A stretch of DNA of 64,000 nt from an uncultured Anaerolineales bacterium (GCA_937952305.1 CALFZO010000052.1:62001-126000), one strand, 5' to 3'. Shown: positions 8,089 to 17,335, counted from the stretch's first letter. Notes: generated from the sequence alone by a model not told the origin. Made by a program: numbers and translations.

Positions 8089-10512
8089 TTACGGGCTGGC
8101 ACGTTCCAGCACGGCAAAAATCCAGACGTGATCCTGGCGGTAAACTAACTGGAGTTCCGGGCGGTCCAGCAGCGCCGCCGGGTCGGCGGCCCCCTCCGGA
8201 TTGTTGACGCGCCCCTGGCGCTGCCCAAAGTAGATGTAGCGCACGCCTTCGGCACGCGCCTCGGCCAGGACGGCTGGATCGGCCCAGCCGCGCTCGGCCA
8301 CCAGCTCCATCAGCGCGTTCACGCGCGCCACGCCGTCCGACCGCGACATGCGCTCGACCACGTACGTGATCGGCGGCACGGTGGTGGCGCGCCCGGCCAG
8401 CAGCGGCAGCCACCAGCCGCCATCGGCGCCGACCGCGATTGTACCTCCATACGCCAGGAACCCACTGATGCCGATCCGGGCTTCCGGCGCGGTGTTGGCC
8501 CGCAGCCAGGCCGCCGCGCGGACGTCCGGGCGGGTCACCAACTGGCTTTGCAGCGGCGTCAACTGGCTCGCGCGCTGCGCCGCCCCCCAGACGCCCAGCC
8601 CCAGCAGTGCGCCGGCCAGCACCCATTGGCTCCAGGCCCGCTGCGCGCCGATCTCGGCCAGCCAGCCCACGCCGGCGCCAGCCAGCACGGCCGCCGGCCC
8701 GTAGGCGAACAGCAGCAGCACGAAATTGGTGATCAGGCCCTCGCCCGGCAGGCCCAGCCATTGCGGATTGGTGATGACGAGCGCGCCGCCCAGCCACAGC
8801 AGCCAGGTCACGGCTTCCGCGCGCCGCCGCCAGAGCGCCCAGGCCAAAGCGCCGCCGGCCGCCAGCCACAGGGACAGCGGCAGATAGGCGCTCAGATCGC
8901 CGACCACGTTGGTATCGCGCACGACGGCCGCCGTCTGCGCCGCGGGCGTGGCCAGCCAGGCCGCGAAAGTGCGCGTAATCTGGCCGGCCAGCGTGTTCAC
9001 AAACCACGGCAGGAAGAGCACCCCGGAAAATACGCCGAGGCCCACCAGTTGACCCAGCCGGGAGCGCCACGGTCCGCTCGGGCGTCGGCCAATGACGGCC
9101 GCCACCAGAAAGACGCCGGCCAGAAAGATCAGACGGTAGTGCGTGAGCGCCAGCCCGGCCAGGGTCAGACCGGCGCCCAGCAGCAGGCGCCGGCCCGGAG
9201 GCGGCGCGTCCACGGCGGCGGCGACAAAATACATGGCCACGGGCAGGATCACCTGGCCCGCCAACTGCGTGTAGCGGCCCCAGTTCACGTAGTGCATGGG
9301 CATCGGGGCCAGCAAGCCCGCGGCCACCACAACGCCGACCGCCGCCCAACGGTTGGGCGTGAAGCGGGCGGCCAGCGGCACCAACGCGACCACGGCCAGG
9401 ACGTTGAGGGCCTGGCCCGTCCACAACACCGCCTCGGCCGCCGGGCGTCCGGTGAGCCAGGCGAAGACCGCCGCAAGCGAATGAAAGCCGAAGTGGTAGG
9501 TGAACGTGTCTAGTTCGGCATAAGGCGCCCAGTTCTGGAACAAGCCGCCGTGGTCCAGCAGCAGCTGGACGATCTCGGTGTGATGGAGCGAGTCGCCCCA
9601 CAGCGGATATTCCAGCGCCCGGACCACCCAACACCGGACGAGGACGGTGAGCGCCAGCGCGGCCAGCAACGCGGCCTCCGGCCAGAAGTGCCCGGCCTGC
9701 CGCCAGGCGCGCAGCCGTGCCCCCCACTCTCGCCAGCCGCGCGCGGCCCGCCAGGCCAGCCACACCAGTGCCAGCCCGGCCGGTCCCCAGGCATACCCGG
9801 CGCCCAGAGACAGGCCGACCAGGTAGGTCCACAGCAGCAGCACCGGGTACAGCGCGGCGCTCAGCCCAGCCGCCAGCCCCAGTCGTTCCGGCCAGGCCAG
9901 GCCGTCCGGCCGCAGCCATCCGAGCACGGCCCAGCCCGGCAGCACCAAGGCCAGGATCACCACCCCGCCACCGCCGAGCCACCCAGCCGCCTGCTCCAGT
10001 AACCCGCCCAGCCCCAGCGCCGCCGCATAGGTTAATTGAAACGCCATCTGCGTGTCGGTCGGCTCGTCGTCCATGTAGAGCGCGCCGTCTAGATAAGAAT
10101 CAGCCGGGCCGCGGCCCACCAGAACCTGGCCGGCGCCGTCCAGGGCCAGGCGGGCGTAGTAGTAGCGATGGCGTGAATCAGCCTGGGGTTGGAAACTCAA
10201 CCGGTAGAAGCCAGGGGCGGTGACGGCGCTGAGCGGCAGGCGCGCCACGGCCACTTCCGGCCCAGCCAGCGCCTCCGCCCGCAGGCTCAGCGTCAGCGTG
10301 CCCGCCCCGGCCACCTCCGGCTGCAGGTAGACCGCCAGCCCATCCAGGCCGGCCTGACGGGCCACAAACGTCTGCCCGACCGTGGCCCCTGCCCCCACGC
10401 GCGCCAGCGGCGCACTGGCCGCGCCCTGCTCCACGGCCGTGATGCCGGCGCAGCCAGCCAGGCTGAGGGCCAGTACCGCCAGCCCCAAGTACAGCGTGAC
10501 ACGTTTTGCCAT
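8089..10512 (-). CDS. Large polytopic membrane protein with lipobox
   Basis: An 807-residue protein. The first 20 residues form a signal-like hydrophobic stretch ending in LSLAGC, a lipobox. About 140 residues of beta-rich soluble sequence follow, then roughly 12 hydrophobic helices from residue 160 to 620, and a soluble C-terminal domain of about 150 residues rich in aromatic and charged residues. The layout resembles GT-C-type or DUF6541-like membrane proteins of polysaccharide clusters, which use lipid-phosphate sugars. No catalytic motif is certain, so I do not assign a reaction. A lipobox on a polytopic protein is unusual (see findings). Confidence 0.7.
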   Translation of the reverse strand: MAKRVTLYLGLAVLALSLAGCAGITAVEQGAASAPLARVGAGATVGQTFVARQAGLDGLAVYLQPEVAGAGTLTLSLRAEALAGPEVAVARLPLSAVTAPGFYRLSFQPQADSRHRYYYARLALDGAGQVLVGRGPADSYLDGALYMDDEPTDTQMAFQLTYAAALGLGGLLEQAAGWLGGGGVVILALVLPGWAVLGWLRPDGLAWPERLGLAAGLSAALYPVLLLWTYLVGLSLGAGYAWGPAGLALVWLAWRAARGWREWGARLRAWRQAGHFWPEAALLAALALTVLVRCWVVRALEYPLWGDSLHHTEIVQLLLDHGGLFQNWAPYAELDTFTYHFGFHSLAAVFAWLTGRPAAEAVLWTGQALNVLAVVALVPLAARFTPNRWAAVGVVVAAGLLAPMPMHYVNWGRYTQLAGQVILPVAMYFVAAAVDAPPPGRRLLLGAGLTLAGLALTHYRLIFLAGVFLVAAVIGRRPSGPWRSRLGQLVGLGVFSGVLFLPWFVNTLAGQITRTFAAWLATPAAQTAAVVRDTNVVGDLSAYLPLSLWLAAGGALAWALWRRRAEAVTWLLWLGGALVITNPQWLGLPGEGLITNFVLLLFAYGPAAVLAGAGVGWLAEIGAQRAWSQWVLAGALLGLGVWGAAQRASQLTPLQSQLVTRPDVRAAAWLRANTAPEARIGISGFLAYGGTIAVGADGGWWLPLLAGRATTVPPITYVVERMSRSDGVARVNALMELVAERGWADPAVLAEARAEGVRYIYFGQRQGRVNNPEGAADPAALLDRPELQLVYRQDHVWIFAVLERASP

Positions 10513-10536
10513 GACGGAAAGGAGGCGCCGGCGGCG

Positions 10537-11517
10537 CTAGTCGGCCGCGCGCTCCGGCGCCGGCCGGGGAGCGTTCAACTCAAGGCGCTTCAGCCGGTAA
10601 AGCGTCTCCTCGTGCAGACGCCGGTTCTGGCCGATGAGGTCGGCCAGCACGCCGAAGAGGAAGATCAGGAAACCGATGACCAGGGAGACGCCGCCGATCA
10701 GCACCGATTGGACGAAGCGCGCCACACCGACGGCGTCGCCGGTCAGGTAAAAGGCGAAGAAGCGCAGCAGCAGGACGCCGCCCACCAGGAAAAACGGCAG
10801 GCTGACGAAACCGAAAGTGCGCAGCGGCTCATACAGCGCATAGATGCGCACGATGGTGGCCGCCGAGCGCTTGATGTAATCCCACTCGTTGCGGATCAGG
10901 CGCGAGCGCCGCAGCTTGGGGTTGGCCACGATCGGGATGTGGGCGACGCGCAAGCCCTTCTTGCCGGCCTGAATGATCGTCTCGAGCGTGTACGTGTACT
11001 GCGTGAAGATGTTGAGGCGCAGGGCCGCCTCACGCGTATAAGCGCGGAAACCGCTGGTGGCGTCGGGCACGGCGGTACCGGACGCCAACCGCACCACCCA
11101 ACTGCCCCAACCCTGCAGCAGGCGCTTGAGGGGCGAGAACTGTGCCAGCTTGGTCGGCTGCCGGTCGCCGATGACGAGGTCAGCGCTGTTGTCCAACAGC
11201 GGCGCGATCAGGCGCGGGATGTCGGCCTGGGGATACTGGTTGTCGCCGTCGGTGTTGACGATCAGATCAGCGCCCAGCCCCAAGGCCGCGTCCATGCCGG
11301 TTTGGAAGGCGGCCGCCAGCCCGCGGCGATACGGATGCCGGACGATATGGTCCACGCCCACGGCGCGCGCCACCGCAACCGTGTCGTCGGTGCTGCCGTC
11401 GTCGACGACCAGGACCTCTACTTGATCGATGCCCGGGATCTGGCGCGGAATGCCGCCCACGGTCAGCGGCAGCGTCGCGGCCTCGTTCAGGCACGGGATC
11501 TGGATGATCAACTTCAT
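10537..11517 (-). CDS. GT2 polyprenyl-phosphate glycosyltransferase, DPM1/GtrB type
   Basis: A 326-residue protein. The GT-A catalytic domain has LIIQIPCLNEAATLPL, LVVDDGSTDDTV near residue 38 and NTDGDNQYP (the metal-binding DXD) near residue 90. The motif KKGLRVAHIPI is typical of the dolichyl-phosphate mannosyltransferase branch. Two hydrophobic helices lie near residues 235-258 and 268-295, as in GtrB/ArnC-like enzymes that load a sugar on undecaprenyl phosphate. Such lipid-linked sugars could feed the polytopic protein encoded 24 bp downstream. Confidence 0.83.
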   Translation of the reverse strand: MKLIIQIPCLNEAATLPLTVGGIPRQIPGIDQVEVLVVDDGSTDDTVAVARAVGVDHIVRHPYRRGLAAAFQTGMDAALGLGADLIVNTDGDNQYPQADIPRLIAPLLDNSADLVIGDRQPTKLAQFSPLKRLLQGWGSWVVRLASGTAVPDATSGFRAYTREAALRLNIFTQYTYTLETIIQAGKKGLRVAHIPIVANPKLRRSRLIRNEWDYIKRSAATIVRIYALYEPLRTFGFVSLPFFLVGGVLLLRFFAFYLTGDAVGVARFVQSVLIGGVSLVIGFLIFLFGVLADLIGQNRRLHEETLYRLKRLELNAPRPAPERAAD

Positions 11518-11711
11518 AGCGGCACCGTCTGGGCCGGAGCGGGCCAGGCGCGCGGCGCGCCGGCTGACGAGCGCGCGGCCCGGTGGCCGAGGCCCGCCGC
11601 GTCAGCGCGCTGGCGATAACGCTTCCCGAAAAAGCCGCGTTCCTCCAGGAGGCCGCGCGGCTCCGCCAAGAGCCTCCCTTCCCGGGAGGCGGATGTCACG
11701 GTCACGGACAT
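11514..11711 (-). CDS. Possible small Arg/Ala-rich protein (65 aa), uncertain
   Basis: A 65-codon frame fills most of the 241 bp gap between the GT4 and GT2 genes. It begins at ATG 11711 after a GGAAG purine stretch and ends with an ATGA overlap into the GT2 start at 11517. The coupling arrangement matches that of real genes in this cluster. The composition, rich in Arg, Ala and Gly, looks like random high-GC coding, and no domain is recognisable. It may be a small protein, the tail of a decayed gene, or spurious. Confidence 0.2.
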   Translation of the reverse strand: MSVTVTSASREGRLLAEPRGLLEERGFFGKRYRQRADAAGLGHRAARSSAGAPRAWPAPAQTVPL

Positions 11712-11758
11712 GGTCTGCTTCCAGGCTCGCTGATTCTGGGGGCGGTGCCGACCGCCGC

Positions 11759-13018
11759 TCAGCGGCGCCCCGCCAGCGCTTCTGTGTAGAGCGCCTCGAT
11801 CCGGTCGACATGCTCGGCGAGGGTCGCCGGCGGCTGGACGCCCGCCCGCAGATGGGCCAGCAGGCCCGGCTCGTCCACCAGGCGCCGCAGCTGCCGCTGC
11901 CACGCGGCGACATCGCCCGGCGGCGCCGTCAGGCCGTCGACGCCGTCGCGCACCCGCTCGGCGGCCGCGCTGCCCGCCGAAACCACCACCGGCCGGCCGG
12001 CCGCGAAGGCTTCGTCCACGACGATGGCGTGCGTCTCCGGCCACAACGACGGCAGCACGAGCACATCAGCGTCCTGCAGGGCCGCGGACACCTCCGCGCG
12101 GGTCAGCCGGCCGCCCAGGCTGACGCCGGGTTGAGCGGCCAGCCGGGCCAGGTCGGCCGCATAGGCCGGGTCGGCCGGCGCATCGCCATGCAGACGCAAT
12201 TCGGCGCCCAGCGCCCCCAGGCCGGCAAAGGCTTCCAGCACCACCTGCGGCCCCTTTGAGCGGAGGAGCGAGCCCAGGTACAGGAAACGCGGTCCGCGTC
12301 CGGGCCGCCCGGCCGGCGGCGACACGGTCCCGGAGGCAGGCGCCAGGCCATGCCGCACCAGGCGCAGGCGCTCGGCCGGGATTCCCAGGCGCTGATAGGT
12401 ATCGGCGACGATTTGTGAGGGCGCAATCAGCAGCTGGCCGGCGAGCAAGGCCCGCCGCAACACACGGGTGCGCGCGGCAAAAACGGGCGTGGTCGCCGCC
12501 ATCAGCACGGCATTGGGGCCGCGCCCGAGGCGCTGCAACGCGCAGCCGCCACAATGATACCCGATCCCGGGACCCGGACAAAGCTGGCCGGTGTAGCGGA
12601 AGAGCCAGGTGTTGCTGCACGCCCACCAGAAGTCATGGAGCGTGATCACCACGGCCGCGCCCCAGCCGCGGGCCTGGGCCGCCAGCCACGGCGAGAGGCC
12701 CAGCCCATGCTGCACGTGCACGAGGTCGGGCCGGAAGGTGTCCAACGCGGCGCGGAAGGCGCGCTCGGCCGCCGGGTTGCGGAAGCCGGCCAGAAACGTG
12801 CCGGCCGGGCCGGCCGCGCGCCCCCCGCCCCACGGCACCGCCTGCACGCCGATCCCGTCCCACTCGTAGCGTTCGGGCGCGGCCGCCTCCGGGTCACCGG
12901 TGAAGATCTGGAGCGTATGGCCGCGCTCGCGCAGGCCGCCGGCCAGGGCAGCCGTGTAGACCTCGGTCCCGGCCAGATAGCGCGGCAGGTAACGGTGGAC
13001 GACGTGCAACAGGCGCAT
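11759..13018 (-). CDS. Glycosyltransferase family 4
   Basis: A 419-residue GT-B enzyme starting at ATG 13018, which gives the standard N-terminus MRLLHVVHRYLPRYLAGTE. The Glyco_trans_4-like acceptor domain contains LVHVQHGLGLS and TLHDFWW. A Cys/His-rich insert lies near residues 160-180 (CPGPGIGYHCGGC). The donor domain contains LYLGSLLRSKGPQVVLEA and the EX7E-type segment LPSLWPETHAIVVDEAFAAGRPVV. It lies 7 bp after another GT4 with similar organisation. It likely adds a sugar to the growing repeat unit. Confidence 0.87.
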   Translation of the reverse strand: MRLLHVVHRYLPRYLAGTEVYTAALAGGLRERGHTLQIFTGDPEAAAPERYEWDGIGVQAVPWGGGRAAGPAGTFLAGFRNPAAERAFRAALDTFRPDLVHVQHGLGLSPWLAAQARGWGAAVVITLHDFWWACSNTWLFRYTGQLCPGPGIGYHCGGCALQRLGRGPNAVLMAATTPVFAARTRVLRRALLAGQLLIAPSQIVADTYQRLGIPAERLRLVRHGLAPASGTVSPPAGRPGRGPRFLYLGSLLRSKGPQVVLEAFAGLGALGAELRLHGDAPADPAYAADLARLAAQPGVSLGGRLTRAEVSAALQDADVLVLPSLWPETHAIVVDEAFAAGRPVVVSAGSAAAERVRDGVDGLTAPPGDVAAWQRQLRRLVDEPGLLAHLRAGVQPPATLAEHVDRIEALYTEALAGRR

Positions 13019-13025
13019 GCCGCCG

Positions 13026-14432
13026 CTATCCCCGGCCGGCCCTGGCGGCCCGGATCGCCTGGTAACGAGCGTCCACGGCCGCGGCGTAATCCTCGAACGT
13101 CCACGGGGCAAAGGTCTCGGCCGGCGCCAAGGCCAACCGGTCGCTGGCGGCGGCGGTCCGCAGCGCCGCCGCCCAGGCGTCCACGTCGCCGGGCGGCGCC
13201 AGCCAACCGTTGTGGCCCGGCCGGATCAGCTCGCGCAGCGCGCCGGCATCAGCGCCGATCACCCATTTACCCGCCAACAAGGCCTCCCGCGCCACAAACG
13301 AGAAGGTCTCGTGCCAGAGGGAGGGCACGAGCAGCACATCGGTCCGCGACAGGATGCCGGGCAGATCGGCCTCGTGGCGATATGGGCCGTGCCAGGTGAC
13401 GCGCGGGTCGGCGGCGATCCGGCGGCGCAATTCGCGGTTGAAACGATGATCCTCCGGGGCCATAAAGCCATGCAGGGCGAGGCGGTGGTCGGCGCCGGGC
13501 AGCGCCCGAAAAGCTTCCAGCGCCACGGCCACGCCCTTATGCGGCAACAGGCCGCCGATGTAGGTGAAGCGCACACCCGCGCCGGGCTGGGGGGCGGTGG
13601 TCCCACGCAGGGCGCGCCACCGCTCCACCTCCATACCCAGCGGCATAACCGTGATGCGTTCGGCCGGGATGCCGAACTCGACGTACAGGGTCTGCACGAA
13701 TTGCGACGGCGCCGTCAGCGCGTCCGGGTAACTCAGGGTCTGGCGCATCGCCGCCACGCGCTCGGCCATGGCCGTCTGCTGGGCGAGGGTGGGCGCGGGC
13801 ACGGCCGCGGCCGCCGCAGGCGCGGCCGCCCGGCGCCGGCCCAGCCCCAACTCTACGGCTTCGGCGATGGCGGCCTTGACCGGGGCCGGCAGGCGGACGG
13901 CCAACGGATACATCCAGGAGCGGCGCAGCCGGGCCAGGCGCGGATCGCCCAGGCGCACACAGGCGAAGCAGTTGACGGCGTGGTGGCTGCCCGGACACAA
14001 CGCCGGGCGCGTATCCAGGAGCTGAACGGTCGGGCAGAGGTACCAGTAGTCGTGCAGGGTGAGCAGGGACGGCACGCCCAGTTCGTGGGCCAGGCGCGGC
14101 AGCTCAGCCGAGAGGCCAATACAGTGCTGGAAGTGGATCAGGTCCGGCTGCCAGCGCGCCACCACCGCGCGGAAGTGCGCGTCGATCTCGGGCTGACGAT
14201 AGAACCCGGCGAAGTCCAGCACATCCAGGAAGTTGTTGTTGACGCGCCAGACCTCCAGGTCCGCGTAGGTGTCGGCGCGCATGGCAAACTCGGGCCGGCG
14301 CAGGTCGGCCTCGCGGCAGAAGACGGCCAGCGTGTGCCGGCCCTGCAGGGCGCGGCAGAGCTGCAGGGTATGCAGCTCGACGCCGGCAAACGCCTGGGGC
14401 GGAAAACCATTGGCAACTTGAAGGACGCGCAT
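13026..14432 (-). CDS. Glycosyltransferase family 4
   Basis: A 468-residue GT-B enzyme. ATG 14432 gives the family-typical start MRVLQVANGFPPQAFAGVE; the frame extends further upstream without support. The acceptor domain has LIHFQHCIGLSAELP and LTLHDYWYLCPTVQ, and a Cys-containing insert around residues 150-165. The donor half has FTYIGGLLPHKGVAVALEAF and the EX7E region PSLWHETFSFVAREALLAGKWVIG. An Ala-rich stretch around residues 205-225 is an insertion relative to shorter GT4s. It resembles the adjacent GT4 downstream and may be an old duplicate of it. Confidence 0.87.
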   Translation of the reverse strand: MRVLQVANGFPPQAFAGVELHTLQLCRALQGRHTLAVFCREADLRRPEFAMRADTYADLEVWRVNNNFLDVLDFAGFYRQPEIDAHFRAVVARWQPDLIHFQHCIGLSAELPRLAHELGVPSLLTLHDYWYLCPTVQLLDTRPALCPGSHHAVNCFACVRLGDPRLARLRRSWMYPLAVRLPAPVKAAIAEAVELGLGRRRAAAPAAAAAVPAPTLAQQTAMAERVAAMRQTLSYPDALTAPSQFVQTLYVEFGIPAERITVMPLGMEVERWRALRGTTAPQPGAGVRFTYIGGLLPHKGVAVALEAFRALPGADHRLALHGFMAPEDHRFNRELRRRIAADPRVTWHGPYRHEADLPGILSRTDVLLVPSLWHETFSFVAREALLAGKWVIGADAGALRELIRPGHNGWLAPPGDVDAWAAALRTAAASDRLALAPAETFAPWTFEDYAAAVDARYQAIRAARAGRG

Positions 14433-14492
14433 GCGGCTCAGAGGCCGGCCGGCCCCGATCACAGTGCCAGGGCCGGCCGGCGAGTCAGCGCG

Positions 14493-16088
14493 CTACGGCC
14501 GCACGGCCAGCGGCAGGTAGACCTGGCTCAGCGTGTCCAGGACCGTGACCTGCACGCTGAGCTGGCGGGCGGCGCTGTCCGTGATCGTCAGCGTGTGGGT
14601 CCCCAGGCTGGAACTGCCGTTGGCGGAGACGGCGAGATCGGCCGCGTCCCAAGGCGCGGTCAGGGTCCCGTCCGACCAGGTGCAGGTCAGGCCGGCGGCC
14701 GCGCAGCCAGACACAGTGCCGAGCGTGGCGTTGGCGGGCAGGCCGAGGGCGCCGATCCGGAAAGCCGTCGCCGTGGCGCCGCTGCGGCCGACCAACTGGG
14801 CGGTGGTGCGCGTGCTCAGGACGGAGTCGCTGGACAGGGTGTCGCCGGCGCAGCGGGTCGTCGGCGGGTTCATGAGCTTGCTGGCGTCGAAGGTGGCCGT
14901 GAAGGAAGTGTCCGCGATCTGGTTCTTGTAGTCGGTGGTGATGGAGGCCGGCTGCGGGCTGCCGAAGAGCGGATCGGCCGGAAAGACACCGCCGACCGGC
15001 GGCACGTAGCTGACGTTGGTGTTCTGCCAGACCCGGAAGTCGGCCTGGCTGGTGTTGTGGTAGGCGTAGTCGTTGAACCACACCACGGCGCGCAGGAGCG
15101 GGTAGGTCTGCAGGCGCGTGTAGGCGTCCTGCATCCAGGCCGTCTTGGATTGCTCGCCGGTGTGCGTGCTGCCGATTTCGGCGTGCAGGATGGGTTTGGC
15201 GTAGCGGCACTGCAGGTCCTGCAGCACGCCGTCGTACAGCTCCACGTACGTCTGCGGCGCGGCGTAGCCCAGGTACGGGAACCAGTTGTAGCCGCTCAGG
15301 CCGATCCAGTCCACGTACTGATCACCGGGATAGTAGTTGGGGATGGCGTTCCAGGCGTCGGGCGGGTTGCTGCCCCAGTTGGGCGACCACAGCCATTGGA
15401 CGTTGGTGACGCCCAGGTCATGGAACTTCTGCCAAACGTAGCGCCAGGTCTGTTTGAACTTGTCGGTGTCGCCGGTGCCGTCGCTCCTCTGGTTGTAGCT
15501 GTGGCCGGCCCACCAGGGTGAGTCGGTGATGTTCATCTCGTGCATGTAGCGGATGATGAATGTCTTGTTGGACCACTGCTTGAGCTGGTTGGCGCAGTTG
15601 GTGATGAGCGTGTCGTACTGGCCGCTCAAGACGTTGTCATACGCGGACGGGCCGGGGTTGGCCAGCATCGGCCGCGGCTCCCAGGTGAGCATGATGGCGC
15701 GCGTCGGGTTGATCCCGGGCTTGCCGTTGGAGCCGTTCGGCGGCCAGGCGTCCACAGCGTGCGGCAGAAAGCCGTCGTCGCATGGCACGGTGACGCTGTC
15801 CCAGGGCCGGAAGTACATGACGATGCCGAGGTTCTTGCCGGCGGCCGTCTGAAAGTTGGCGATCTCGTCTACGTAGTTGGGCACGCCCGAGCGCTGCGTG
15901 GACGAGGTCGGGTTGAGATGGACGCCGTGCACGATGTAGCCGGCTGGCGCCGCGAAGGCCTGGGCGGAGACGCCGCCTTGCGGCCAAGCCTGGGCCTGGG
16001 CGGTCGGCCGCAGCGGGGCCGCGAACAGCCCGCCCAGGACTAGCACCACCATCAGCCACGACACCTGATGTTTCAGCTTCATCCTCAT
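14493..16088 (-). CDS. Secreted GH26-like glycoside hydrolase (beta-mannanase type)
   Basis: A 531-residue protein with a signal peptide (hydrophobic core about residues 10-24, likely cleavage after AQA). The (beta/alpha)8 domain spans about residues 40-350. The acid/base motif RYMHEM places Glu at E184, and the nucleophile motif HAEIGS places Glu at E304, the pairing expected in clan GH-A family GH26. WLWSPNWG and YYPGDQYVDWIGLSGYNW are also typical. A beta-rich C-terminal domain of about 150 residues ends in QVYLPLAVRP. It would act outside the membrane on mannan-like or related beta-glycans, possibly the cluster's own product. Confidence 0.8.
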   Translation of the reverse strand: MRMKLKHQVSWLMVVLVLGGLFAAPLRPTAQAQAWPQGGVSAQAFAAPAGYIVHGVHLNPTSSTQRSGVPNYVDEIANFQTAAGKNLGIVMYFRPWDSVTVPCDDGFLPHAVDAWPPNGSNGKPGINPTRAIMLTWEPRPMLANPGPSAYDNVLSGQYDTLITNCANQLKQWSNKTFIIRYMHEMNITDSPWWAGHSYNQRSDGTGDTDKFKQTWRYVWQKFHDLGVTNVQWLWSPNWGSNPPDAWNAIPNYYPGDQYVDWIGLSGYNWFPYLGYAAPQTYVELYDGVLQDLQCRYAKPILHAEIGSTHTGEQSKTAWMQDAYTRLQTYPLLRAVVWFNDYAYHNTSQADFRVWQNTNVSYVPPVGGVFPADPLFGSPQPASITTDYKNQIADTSFTATFDASKLMNPPTTRCAGDTLSSDSVLSTRTTAQLVGRSGATATAFRIGALGLPANATLGTVSGCAAAGLTCTWSDGTLTAPWDAADLAVSANGSSSLGTHTLTITDSAARQLSVQVTVLDTLSQVYLPLAVRP

Positions 16089-16135
16089 AACCTTTCTGCG
16101 GGGGAGGGTGTCAGAACGGCGCCGGCGGACTGGAG

Positions 16136-17335
16136 CTACGGTTGCGACGAGCTCCAGGCGGACACCGCCTGACGATAGGCTTGGAGGGTCGGCGTGCTGG
16201 AAGTGGCGCGGAAGTCGGCGTCAGCGCCGGCGATGTGGGAGACGTCCGGAAAACGCTCCTCCACCCAGCACAGCACGCGCAGCAAGGGGTAGTTGGTGCG
16301 CGCGGTCTGATACGCGTCACGGATCCAGGCGGCCTTGCGGTTCGGATCGTAGGGATCCTCGGCACTGCCGAACTCGGGGATGATCTGCGGCTTGGCCGGG
16401 TGCCGGCTGGCCATGTCGCTGAGCACGGGCTGGAAGATCAGGTCAAAAGTGGCCCAGACGTAGCCGCCGTAACCGCCGTTGGTGCTCTGCTCGCCCCAGT
16501 TGTAGCCGTCCGGGCCGACCCAGTCCACCACGTCGTCACCGGGATAGTAGTTGTTGTAGCCGTTCCAATCGGTGCCCTGCGGCCAATCCCGGGCGTTGGG
16601 GTTCCAGATCCAGCGGATGTTGGGGGCCAGCGGCGCCACCAGGGCATGCACCTTGCGATAGGCGGCGATGTAGCGCTCCGGCCCGTCGGACTTGGCCGGG
16701 TCGCCGTAGCAGCCGGTCAGCGGCAAGTTGCCGCAGGCGTCGCCGGGCACGTTGGCAAAGTAGGTCTCGCCGTCCGCGCCGAACGCGTACTGGCCGGCCC
16801 AGGAGTAGCTGGGGATGTTCATCTCATGGCCCCAGCGCACGAAGACGGGGTAGCCGAGGGCCGCGATGCCGTTGGCCCAGGCCGTCATGTAGGCGTCCCA
16901 TTGCCCGTTGAGGATATCCTGCAGGCTGAGCGCCGCCACATTGCCGGAGCCGCCATTGGAGCAGTCCATCGGCATCCACGTGATCAGGGGCATGGCGCCC
17001 AGGGAGTGGACGTAGTCGAGGTAGATCTGAATATCGGAGACGGTGTCCACCCACGCGCAGCCGAAGCCGGAGGAGATCAGGTGCACGCCGTGGGTCTTGC
17101 CGGTGGCGGCGATGAAAGCGGCCACGTCGTCGTCCCAGGTCGAGCGGTATTTGAGCGGAATGAAGACGCCGGCCGTCACCGTCCCGGCGTCACGCTGGAT
17201 CACGGGCAGATAGGTCACGCTCCCGTCCAACGGCTGCCCGCCCGGCTCAGACGCGCCCGCCGGGTAGAGTTGACCGCCGGCCAGCAGGCTCATCGTCAAC
17301 AGCGCGCTTAACACCCAATGACTCTTGGCTTTCAT
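16136..17335 (-). CDS. Secreted GH26-like glycoside hydrolase
   Basis: A 399-residue protein. ATG 17335 follows a GAGGAG ribosome-binding site and starts a clear signal peptide. Directly after it comes TYLPVIQR (residues 41-48), then one catalytic domain. The acid/base motif RWGHEMNI gives E171 and the nucleophile motif IIPEFGS gives E321. WIWNPNARDW and YYPGDDVVDWVGPDGYNW match its neighbour, so the two are paralogues, but divergent ones and not a recent duplication. It lacks the C-terminal domain of the neighbour. Likely role: endo-acting cleavage of a beta-glycan at the cell surface. Confidence 0.8.
   Translation of the reverse strand: MKAKSHWVLSALLTMSLLAGGQLYPAGASEPGGQPLDGSVTYLPVIQRDAGTVTAGVFIPLKYRSTWDDDVAAFIAATGKTHGVHLISSGFGCAWVDTVSDIQIYLDYVHSLGAMPLITWMPMDCSNGGSGNVAALSLQDILNGQWDAYMTAWANGIAALGYPVFVRWGHEMNIPSYSWAGQYAFGADGETYFANVPGDACGNLPLTGCYGDPAKSDGPERYIAAYRKVHALVAPLAPNIRWIWNPNARDWPQGTDWNGYNNYYPGDDVVDWVGPDGYNWGEQSTNGGYGGYVWATFDLIFQPVLSDMASRHPAKPQIIPEFGSAEDPYDPNRKAAWIRDAYQTARTNYPLLRVLCWVEERFPDVSHIAGADADFRATSSTPTLQAYRQAVSAWSSSQP

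Noticed and set aside
5523..8207. An 894-codon open frame on the plus strand
   Set aside because: It is antisense to rfbD, an epimerase and rfbC, which have clear family motifs. Long antisense frames are expected in GC-rich coding DNA.
7841..9982. A 713-codon minus-strand open frame
   Set aside because: It is in another frame of the polytopic protein and rfbC, with Gly/Arg/Ala-rich composition and no domain.
13017..15521. An 834-codon open frame on the plus strand
   Set aside because: It is antisense to a GT4 and a GH26-like gene with catalytic motifs. No domain is recognisable in it.
14493..17335. Recent tandem duplication of the two GH26-like genes
   Set aside because: They share only motifs and differ in length and domain content, so any duplication is old.
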